Shown here one piece after another: positions 13,623-20,160 of a stretch of 20,160 nucleotides of DNA (its first letter is position 1; every line of letters starts with the position of its first letter). Both the position numbers and the translations under genes were made by a program. Source of the stretch: Actimicrobium sp047621345 (GTDB lineage Bacteria; Pseudomonadota; Gammaproteobacteria; Burkholderiales; Burkholderiaceae_D); contig JBLHLW010000068.1 in assembly GCA_047621345.1 (NCBI GenBank), forward strand, positions 1-20,160, read 5' to 3'. The notes under the pieces were generated by a model. That model saw only the letters and a list, made by a program, of their open reading frames with translations. It was not told the origin of the DNA and did not search any database.

Positions 13623-14542
13623 AAGCTGCCGGGCCAGCGGGTAACTGGCACGCGATCAAACAACTTGTTTCGGCAGCGGCACTGGCGGGTTTGACTGCTG
13701 GCGTATGCCTGACCGCGGTCCAGCAGTGGCAGGTTGTCCCGTTGATTCATCAGGCGGAAATGCTGGAGCAGTCATCCGGCCAGGCGTACACCCAGACTCA
13801 GCGCCATACCCACACGCAGGCTGACGGGCACACCATTACTCACAGCCACACGCAGACTGACGTGCACGCTCATACCCATGCACAGTCAGCTATTGCCGAC
13901 TCCTCCGCGATCACCGCCGAACACACGCATGTTCACCAGCATGAGGCCGTTGCCAATGACGGCAATGCTGAAGCGCATGCCGAAAGTGACCAATGGCAGC
14001 CTGCCGAAGGCTTCGAGCGCCTGTTTTACACCACGCTGGCCAACGTCAGTCTGGCCGTAGGTTTTGCGCTGTTGCTCGGTTCGGTTTTGTATTTGCGCGG
14101 CAGCAAGACCAATTGGCGAGCCGGCCTTGCCTGGGGCTTGGCAGGTTATGTGGTGTTCTTTGTTGCGCCGTCGATCGGCTTGCCGCCGGAGCTTCCCGGA
14201 GCCGAAGCTGCACCGCTCGCTGCACGACAATTCTGGTGGGTTTTGACTGTCGCATCGGTTGCCGCAGGCCTGGCATTGCTCTGGTTTGGGCCGCTGCCGT
14301 TGAAGCTGGCCGGAGCGGTCTTCCTGGTCGTGCCCTATCTGGTCGGCGCGCCCCACCTATCGACCACCACAGGCGATGTGTTGTCGCACCTGACGCAGCC
14401 ATTTGTGCTCGCCACAGCGCTGGCCAATGGCGTCTTCTGGTTGATGCTCGGTGCATTGACCGCTGCGTTTTACAAAAAAAATAGTGTGGATGATGCTGCT
14501 TTCGCGTCGCCACGCAATGATCACTTCCGAAAGTCGGCGTAA
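13613..14542 (+). CDS. cbtA: Cobalt transporter subunit CbtA
   Basis: A 309-residue inner-membrane protein, partner of CbtB in cobalt uptake. A first helix (about 18-38) contains LAGLTAGVCLTAVQQ and runs into QVVPLIHQAE, the family signature. Then comes a long periplasm-type loop (about 60-125) crowded with His (HTHTQ, HTITHSHTQTDVHAHTHAQ, HTHVHQH), then about five further helices (139-159, 166-190, 202-222, 226-246, 255-275). The start is GTG at 13613, overlapping the end of cbtB, which suggests coupled translation. The His-rich loop is longer than in many homologues and probably collects cobalt. Confidence 0.93.
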   Translation: MSLKAAGPAGNWHAIKQLVSAAALAGLTAGVCLTAVQQWQVVPLIHQAEMLEQSSGQAYTQTQRHTHTQADGHTITHSHTQTDVHAHTHAQSAIADSSAITAEHTHVHQHEAVANDGNAEAHAESDQWQPAEGFERLFYTTLANVSLAVGFALLLGSVLYLRGSKTNWRAGLAWGLAGYVVFFVAPSIGLPPELPGAEAAPLAARQFWWVLTVASVAAGLALLWFGPLPLKLAGAVFLVVPYLVGAPHLSTTTGDVLSHLTQPFVLATALANGVFWLMLGALTAAFYKKNSVDDAAFASPRNDHFRKSA

Positions 14543-14545
14543 TTC

Positions 14546-14887
14546 ATGCGAGCTCACCACCGGCATGTTCTGATGTGCGTTGGCCCGCGCTGCACTGAAG
14601 GTGGTGCAGTGGCGCAGTCAATGTTCGAACAACTTGGCGAAAAAATCGATGCCTTGCCAGAATTGCGCGTCAAGCGCACGCGCACCCACTGCATGGTGGC
14701 GTGCCGCAATCAGGGGCCGTTGATGGTGGTCTACCCGGAAGGCGTCTGGTACCGCTGTGTCGATACCGCATCGCTCGACCGGATCGTGACCGAGCATCTG
14801 GTCGGCGGCAACGAAGTGCATGACTTGATTTTTCATCGGTTAGTCGAGGGTGATACTGAACTGGCGACCAGGGAAGTGTCGCCATGA
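14546..14887 (+). CDS. Thioredoxin-like [2Fe-2S] ferredoxin
   Basis: A 113-residue protein with the spaced cysteines of thioredoxin-fold 2Fe-2S ferredoxins: Cys11 and Cys16 (MCVGPRCTEGG), then Cys49 and Cys53 (HCMVACRNQGP), followed by VVYPEGVWYRCV. It starts 3 bases after cbtA and its last codon overlaps the cobN start (ATGA), so it belongs to the operon. Genes of this type often sit beside cobW or cobN in proteobacteria. A redox role, such as keeping cobalt or a corrin intermediate reduced for chelation, is plausible but inferred. Confidence 0.9.
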   Translation: MRAHHRHVLMCVGPRCTEGGAVAQSMFEQLGEKIDALPELRVKRTRTHCMVACRNQGPLMVVYPEGVWYRCVDTASLDRIVTEHLVGGNEVHDLIFHRLVEGDTELATREVSP

Positions 14888-17800
14888 CGTCAGATGCAGT
14901 GACGATTGCGCTGCTGACCCACGCCTCCGGCGACCTGACCGTATTGGCAGCGGCACGTGCGCAATTGCCCGACGGTTTCGCGGCGGTGCAGGCGGTGGAT
15001 TTGCAGCAGTGTGCAACATCTGCGCAAATGATGTCACTGCTGGAGCATGATCTGGCCGGATGCCGGCTGATATTAGTGCGTGTTCTCGGCCGGCTAGGCA
15101 GCGTACCGGGATTGACCGAGCTGGTCAGCGAAGCGCGACGGCAGGGACGCCATCTGATTGCTATCAGCGGTACCGGCGAACCGGACCCTGAACTGGCCGC
15201 CATGTCAACCGTGTCACCGGAGGTATTGCATCAGACGATGGCGTATCTGCAGGCAGGAGGCAGCGTCAATCTGGCGCAATTGCTGCAGTATCTGTCGGAC
15301 CATCTGTTGTTGACCGGCTTTGGTTACGACGCGCCAACGGCACTGCCCGACCATGGAATTTATCATCCTGATCTACCGCAACAGGCGACGATCGCTGACT
15401 GGATTGCGTATCGTCAGAACGATAGAGCTAGCGTCGGCCTGGTGTTCTATCGGGCTCACTGGATGAGCGGCAATACCCGCTTCATCGACGCGCTGGTGGA
15501 TGCACTGGAACGCCATGGCATGAATGCGCTGCCAATTTTTACCGCATCGCTGCGTACCGGCGCGGACGCGGTGCAACTCCCTTTCGCGCTACGGTATTTT
15601 TGTGAGGGCGACAGTGCCATCCCGTTGATCGATGTACTCATCAACACCACCGCATTTGCGATGGGCGAAATTACGGCGGGTGGTCCGACTCCGGCAGGCT
15701 GGTCGGTCGGTGTACTGGAGCGGCTCAATGTGCCGGTGTTACAAGCGATCACCAGCGGCATGGCAGAACAGCAGTGGCAGCAATCGGCGCGTGGCATGAA
15801 TCCGCTCGATGCGGCAATGAATGTCGTGCTACCTGAATTTGATGGTCGCATCATCACCGTACCGATTTCATTCAAGGCGCAGTCTGGTCAGGGGCCCGCT
15901 GCCTCGGCTGACTATGTGCCGGTGGTTGACCGCCTCGAGCGCGTCGCCGGCTTGGCGGCGCGCTTTGCGCATCTCAAGCGCACCGGCAATGCCGACAAGC
16001 GCATCGCTTTTATTTTTACCAATTCAAACAGCAAGGCATCGCAGATCGGTAATGCCGTCGGGCTGGATGCTCCGGCCTCGTTGCTGCAATTGCTGCAGGC
16101 AATGCATCAGGCCGGCTATCAGGTTGGCACGCTTCCGGATAGTGGTACGGCGCTGGTCCACGACCTCATCGATCGCTGCGCCTATGACACCACTTTTTTG
16201 ACGACGACCCAGTTGCAGCATGCCGTCGGACGCGTACCGGCGGCGCACTATGCAAGCTGGTTCGCCGAACTGCCGACCGAGATGCAAGACAAGATGACCC
16301 ATCAATGGGGGCCGCCACCGGGTGAGGCCTATGTGCATGACGGGCATCTGGCGCTGGCCGGCATTGAACTGGGCAATACGTTTGTCGCGTTGCAGCCGCC
16401 GCGCGGGTACGGCATGGACCCGGATGCCATCTACCATCAACCCGATTTGCCACCGACGCATCACTACCTCGCGCTGTACCGCTGGTTACGCGACACCTGG
16501 CGCGCCGATGCGATTGTCCACGTGGGCAAGCACGGCACGCTGGAATGGTTGCCGGGCAAAGGTGTCGGTCTGTCGCAGCAGTGTTTTCCGGATGCACTTC
16601 TGGGGGATCTGCCGCTGTTCTATCCGTTCATCATCAACGATCCCGGTGAGGGAGCACAAGCCAAGCGTCGTGCGCACGCGGTCGTGGTCGATCACCTGAC
16701 ACCGCCAATGACTACCGCCGATACTTACGGTGCGCTGGCGTCGTTGACGCAACTGGTCGATGAATACTATCAAGTCGAAGTGCTGGATCCTGCCAAGCTG
16801 CCGCTGCTGCAGCAGCAAATCTGGGAGTTGGTGAAACAGACCAATCTGGACACGGATTTGCAGGCGCGTTTGCTGCACCATGATCACGATCACGATCACG
16901 ATCACGATCATGAGCATGGCCACGACCACGGGCACGATCACGCCGAGCATGGGCACGACCACCCGCACAACGACGCACTTCCGGCGGCGTTATCCGACAT
17001 GGGCGGCGCCGATGTCGCGCATCTGATCGAAGATCTGGATGGCTATTTGTGTGAACTGGGCGCGGCGCAGATCCGCGATGGTCTGCATATCCTCGGCCAG
17101 TCGCCGACCGGCGCGCCGCTGGTCGACATGCTGGTCTCGCTGACCCGCTTGCCAAATCAGACCGTGCCGGGGTTGCAGGAAGAAGTAGCGCGCTTGTTCG
17201 GGCTGTCGCTCACCATGCTGCTGGAAAATAAAGGCCGTCGCCTCAATGTGGTGGCGGCGCTCGGCAAGCTCACCGAGCGCGCCATCGTCACGCGCGCCGA
17301 TGCGCTCGACGCCATCGATCAACTGTGCCGCACCTTGTATGTGGAACTGCAGTTGCGCACCTTTCAGCCAAGCGCCATCGACGACGTACTTCACGGCATG
17401 TTTGCGTCGATCGATCAGCACGATGACCACACGGCGCGCACGCTGCTGCAACCGGCGCAGCCAAAGCGCGCCAGTGTCATTGCACAGCTCGGCAAGCCGC
17501 GTGCTGTCAGTATTGCCGTCAAGCCGGCAGCCAAATCAGCCGTCACGATGCTGGCGCGGCCATCCGAAAAAAACTTCGAGGCGCTGCATCAGGTGCTGAG
17601 TTTCGCCTGTCGCGAACTGGTGCCGAATCTGGCGCGCGCCTCGGATGAAATCGACAATCTGCTGCAAGGTCTGTCGGGTGGCTACGTACCCGCAGGTCCG
17701 AGCGGATCTCCGACGCGCGGCATGGCGCATATCCTGCCGACCGGGCGAAATTTCTACTCGGTGGATCCGCGCAGCGTGCCGTCGCAATCGGCATGGCGCG

Positions 17801-18969
17801 TCGGCTCGCAACTGGCCCATGAAGTGCTGACCCGCCATTTGCGCGAGACCGGCAGCTATCCGGAAAGCGTGGCCATCAGCGTATGGGGAACCAGCGCAAT
17901 GCGCACCCACGGTGACGATGTGGCGCAAATTCTGGCGCTGCTGGGCGTGCGTCCGGTATGGCGCTCTGAAAATCGTCAGGTCATTGGCGTGGAAGTCATA
18001 CCGCTGGCTGAACTGAAGCGGCCACGCATTGATGTGACGACCCGCATCAGCGGATTTTTTCGCGATGCCTTTCCGCAGCTCATCGAATTGATCGACGATG
18101 CGGTACAGGCGGTGATTCAATGTGATGAGCCGCTGTCAGACAATTTTGTGCGCAAACATTATCTGGCCGAACTGGGCGACTGGATCGGCAAGGGCTTGTC
18201 CGATGCCGATGCTGCGGCGCGCGCCGGCTACCGGATTTTTGGCGCAAAACCGGGTAGCTATGGCGCGGGAATTCTGCCGCTGATTCAGGAAAAAAACTGG
18301 CAGAGCGATGCCGACTTCGCCGAAGCCTACGTCAACTGGGGCGGCTATGCCTACACCCGCACCACGCAGGGACTGGATCAGCGCGACGCGTTTCGGGTAC
18401 GGCTGTCCGGGGTACAGATCGCGCTGCACAATCAGGACAATCGCGAACACGATATTTTTGACAGTGACGATTATCTGCAATTTCATGGCGGGATGATTGC
18501 CACGATCCGGGCGCTGAGCGGCCAGCAGCCACGCCATTATTTTGGCGACAGTCATGATCCCGATCGCGCCAAAGTACGCGATCTGAAAGAAGAAACCTTG
18601 CGGGTATTTCGCTCGCGGGTGGTCAATCCCAAGTGGCTCGCCAGCATTCAGCGGCATGGCTACAAGGGCGGACTTGAGCTGACTGCCACGGTCGATTATT
18701 TGTTCGGCTACGACGCCACCGCGCAGGTGATGGAGGACTGGATGTATGAGGACGTTGCCACGGCCTATGCCTTCGATCCGGTCATGCAGCAGTTTTTGCA
18801 GGACGCCAATCCATGGGCACAAAATGCGATTGCCGAACGCTTGCTCGAAGCGGCACATCGCGGCATGTGGGCCGCACCTGATCCGCACACGCTCGACCGT
18901 CTGCGAGCGCTGTATCTCGATAGCGAAACTTTGCTGGAGGCGCGTGGCGAAACCCCGCGCAATGCATGA
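14884..18969 (+). CDS. cobN: Cobaltochelatase subunit CobN
   Basis: A 1361-residue large subunit of the aerobic, ATP-dependent cobaltochelatase, which binds hydrogenobyrinate a,c-diamide and inserts Co(II). Typical CobN/BchH blocks are visible: FYRAHWMSGNTRFIDALVDA (about 188-207), NTTAFAMGEI, RIAFIFTNSNSK, HVGKHGTLEWLPGKG (about 546-560), PFIINDPGEG, PAGPSGSPTRG, VWGTSAMRTHGDD, RISGFFRDAFPQLI and WGGYAYTR. A His/Asp repeat (about 665-697, HDHDHDHDHEHGHDHGHDH) interrupts the middle. Length fits the family. Together with the following ChlI-type ATPase, and without cobS/cobT-type aerobic ATPase genes here, it forms the chelatase. Confidence 0.97.
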   Translation: MTSDAVTIALLTHASGDLTVLAAARAQLPDGFAAVQAVDLQQCATSAQMMSLLEHDLAGCRLILVRVLGRLGSVPGLTELVSEARRQGRHLIAISGTGEPDPELAAMSTVSPEVLHQTMAYLQAGGSVNLAQLLQYLSDHLLLTGFGYDAPTALPDHGIYHPDLPQQATIADWIAYRQNDRASVGLVFYRAHWMSGNTRFIDALVDALERHGMNALPIFTASLRTGADAVQLPFALRYFCEGDSAIPLIDVLINTTAFAMGEITAGGPTPAGWSVGVLERLNVPVLQAITSGMAEQQWQQSARGMNPLDAAMNVVLPEFDGRIITVPISFKAQSGQGPAASADYVPVVDRLERVAGLAARFAHLKRTGNADKRIAFIFTNSNSKASQIGNAVGLDAPASLLQLLQAMHQAGYQVGTLPDSGTALVHDLIDRCAYDTTFLTTTQLQHAVGRVPAAHYASWFAELPTEMQDKMTHQWGPPPGEAYVHDGHLALAGIELGNTFVALQPPRGYGMDPDAIYHQPDLPPTHHYLALYRWLRDTWRADAIVHVGKHGTLEWLPGKGVGLSQQCFPDALLGDLPLFYPFIINDPGEGAQAKRRAHAVVVDHLTPPMTTADTYGALASLTQLVDEYYQVEVLDPAKLPLLQQQIWELVKQTNLDTDLQARLLHHDHDHDHDHDHEHGHDHGHDHAEHGHDHPHNDALPAALSDMGGADVAHLIEDLDGYLCELGAAQIRDGLHILGQSPTGAPLVDMLVSLTRLPNQTVPGLQEEVARLFGLSLTMLLENKGRRLNVVAALGKLTERAIVTRADALDAIDQLCRTLYVELQLRTFQPSAIDDVLHGMFASIDQHDDHTARTLLQPAQPKRASVIAQLGKPRAVSIAVKPAAKSAVTMLARPSEKNFEALHQVLSFACRELVPNLARASDEIDNLLQGLSGGYVPAGPSGSPTRGMAHILPTGRNFYSVDPRSVPSQSAWRVGSQLAHEVLTRHLRETGSYPESVAISVWGTSAMRTHGDDVAQILALLGVRPVWRSENRQVIGVEVIPLAELKRPRIDVTTRISGFFRDAFPQLIELIDDAVQAVIQCDEPLSDNFVRKHYLAELGDWIGKGLSDADAAARAGYRIFGAKPGSYGAGILPLIQEKNWQSDADFAEAYVNWGGYAYTRTTQGLDQRDAFRVRLSGVQIALHNQDNREHDIFDSDDYLQFHGGMIATIRALSGQQPRHYFGDSHDPDRAKVRDLKEETLRVFRSRVVNPKWLASIQRHGYKGGLELTATVDYLFGYDATAQVMEDWMYEDVATAYAFDPVMQQFLQDANPWAQNAIAERLLEAAHRGMWAAPDPHTLDRLRALYLDSETLLEARGETPRNA
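16878..16968 (+). repeat. His/Asp-coding hexamer repeat within cobN
   Basis: Tandem GATCAC hexamers, becoming irregular (GAGCAT, GACCAC, GGGCAC), encode a run of about 30 residues of mainly His and Asp. Such low-complexity tracts expand and shrink by slippage and usually bind Co, Ni or Zn. Confidence 0.85.
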
Positions 18970-20160
18970 CATGCACGTAACGCATTTTCCTTTTAGTGCC
19001 CTTGTCGGGCAGCCGCAGCTGAAGACCGCACTGCTGTTATGTGCGGTAGATCCCAGCCTCGGCGGGGTATTAATTCGCGGCGACAAAGGCACCGCGAAAA
19101 GTACCGCAGGTCGCGCTCTGGCCGATGTCTTGCCGCTCATTGAGCGTGTCCCGGGCTGCGCCTTCAATTGCGCGCCGGGGATGGCATCGCCGCACTGTGA
19201 AGTGTGCTGCGGTGCGACGGCGTCTGCACCGGTCGCGGTGGCTTCGGCGGTACCTTTCATCACGCTGCCGCTGGGTGCCACCGAAGACCGCGTACTGGGT
19301 ACGCTCGACCTGGCGCGCGCACTCAAAGGTGCCGAGCGGGCATTTCAGCCTGGCCTGCTGGCCGCCGCGCATCGCGGCATCTTGTATATCGATGAAGTTA
19401 ATTTGCTGGCAGATCATCTGGTGGACGTGCTGCTCGACGTGGCAGCGATGGGTGTCAATTCGGTACAGCGTGAAGGTTTGTCGGTCACGCATCCGGCGCG
19501 GTTTACGCTGATCGGCACGATGAATCTCGAAGAGGGTGACCTGCGTCCGCAACTGCTGGACCGCTTCGGTCTGATGGTGGAGGTGACCGCGCCGCGCGAT
19601 AAAACACAGCGGGCCGAAGTCGTACGGCGGCGCATCGCTTTTGAAGCCAATCCGGTGGCGTACGCCGCCACCTGGATCGTGCAGCAAGACGCGCTGCATC
19701 AACAAATCCGGACCGCTCAGGAACGCATTGCCGAGGTGGTGCTAAGCGATGCACTGCTCGATCTGATCAGCCATTTGTGCTGCGAATTTGACGTAGCCAG
19801 CCTGCGTGCCGATATCGTGATGCACAAGGCGGCACGTGCGCTGGCCGCGCTCGATGGCCGGTGTACGGTGACCCCGGCCGATGTGCGGCAAGCGGCGGAA
19901 CTGGTACTGCCGCACCGGCGGCGGCGCAAGCCGTTCGAGCAACCGGGGCTGGATCAACAGCGACTCGATGAACTGATGCACGAAGCGCAGCAAGCCGCTG
20001 AGCCTCCTGAATCGTCCGATCCGCAGTCATCCGACAGCGATGCCGGGCAGCCCGACACCGATCCCTCGCCGGATGCTCCAGAGCGACAAGATGCCCCGGC
20101 GCGGCAACAGGTCGTTGCTGCAGCACCGACAGCACCGATGCGTCCGGTACGGGTCGAAGC
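18962..20160 (+). CDS. ChlI/BchI-type AAA+ chelatase ATPase, partner of CobN (partial)
   Basis: An open frame from 18962 (or the in-frame ATG at 18971) to the window end, at least 399 residues. It has the magnesium-chelatase I-subunit layout: ALVGQPQLKTALLL, Walker A GDKGTAKST (40-48), a Cys cluster (NCAPGMASPHCEVCC), LPLGATEDRVLG, Walker B GILYIDEVN (139-147), and the sensor GTMNLEEGDLRPQLLDRFGL. From about residue 345 comes an Arg-rich then acidic/Pro-rich linker (DPQSSDSDAGQPDTDPSPD), the usual bridge to a von Willebrand domain in ChlI-ChlD fusions, presumably off the right edge. The start overlaps the cobN stop, so the two are translationally linked. It should drive cobalt insertion by ATP hydrolysis. 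Confidence 0.93.
   Translation, partial: MHDMHVTHFPFSALVGQPQLKTALLLCAVDPSLGGVLIRGDKGTAKSTAGRALADVLPLIERVPGCAFNCAPGMASPHCEVCCGATASAPVAVASAVPFITLPLGATEDRVLGTLDLARALKGAERAFQPGLLAAAHRGILYIDEVNLLADHLVDVLLDVAAMGVNSVQREGLSVTHPARFTLIGTMNLEEGDLRPQLLDRFGLMVEVTAPRDKTQRAEVVRRRIAFEANPVAYAATWIVQQDALHQQIRTAQERIAEVVLSDALLDLISHLCCEFDVASLRADIVMHKAARALAALDGRCTVTPADVRQAAELVLPHRRRRKPFEQPGLDQQRLDELMHEAQQAAEPPESSDPQSSDSDAGQPDTDPSPDAPERQDAPARQQVVAAAPTAPMRPVRVE

Noticed and set aside
16878..16968. CRISPR-like array
   Set aside because: The short tandem hexamers are in frame inside cobN and encode His/Asp; there are no spacers.
18136..19326. 396-codon minus-strand ORF
   Set aside because: It lies antisense across the end of cobN and the start of the ATPase, both clearly coding; its translation has no recognisable domain and its length reflects high GC.

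Overview
The window looks like chromosomal DNA of a betaproteobacterium, most likely Burkholderiales of the Oxalobacteraceae type. This is inferred from the style of the proteins, the moderate-to-high GC, the mer genes and the cbtBA/cobN cobalamin cluster. No rRNA or other strong taxonomic marker is present. It divides into a mobile, decayed left half and a well-ordered vitamin B12 cluster on the right.

Left part (1-3300). An intact tyrosine recombinase on the minus strand (138-1472) lies beside a 3' tRNA-Arg fragment (about 1650-1703) that is followed by a strong intrinsic terminator. This is the right end of a tRNA-integrated element whose body lies off the left edge. Beyond the attachment site come remnants of other mobile DNA: the last ~45 residues of a second recombinase, a frameshifted protein with an HEAAH zinc-peptidase motif, and the 3' part of a Toprim-type conjugative primase with two in-frame stops.

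Middle (3300-7530). A DUF2501 periplasmic protein has its own good sigma-70 promoter. After it come a short unrecognised ORF and a glycine-zipper protein. Next is a three-gene small heat-shock protein (Hsp20) operon behind a near-consensus sigma-32 promoter. A fourth gene of that operon is cut off after about 70 codons, where a decayed serine-resolvase fragment and IS-like repeats begin.

Mercury locus (7531-10341). It holds divergent merR, the canonical merR/merT operator-promoter with a 19-bp spacer, merC and a full-length merA. merT and merP have collapsed into one small in-frame merT'-'merP fusion ORF, so MerC is the only intact mercury importer. merD, merE and transposon ends are not seen.

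Cobalamin cluster (10451-20160, continuing off the right edge). cobT, cobS and cobC (lower-ligand attachment and nucleotide loop assembly) come first. Then a sigma-70-like promoter and a cobalamin riboswitch precede a tightly packed operon: cbtB, cbtA (cobalt transport), a thioredoxin-like 2Fe-2S ferredoxin, cobN (large cobaltochelatase subunit) and a ChlI-type AAA+ chelatase ATPase that runs off the end. Cobalt entry and insertion are thus under B12 feedback. Both CbtA and CobN carry long His-rich stretches likely to bind metal.
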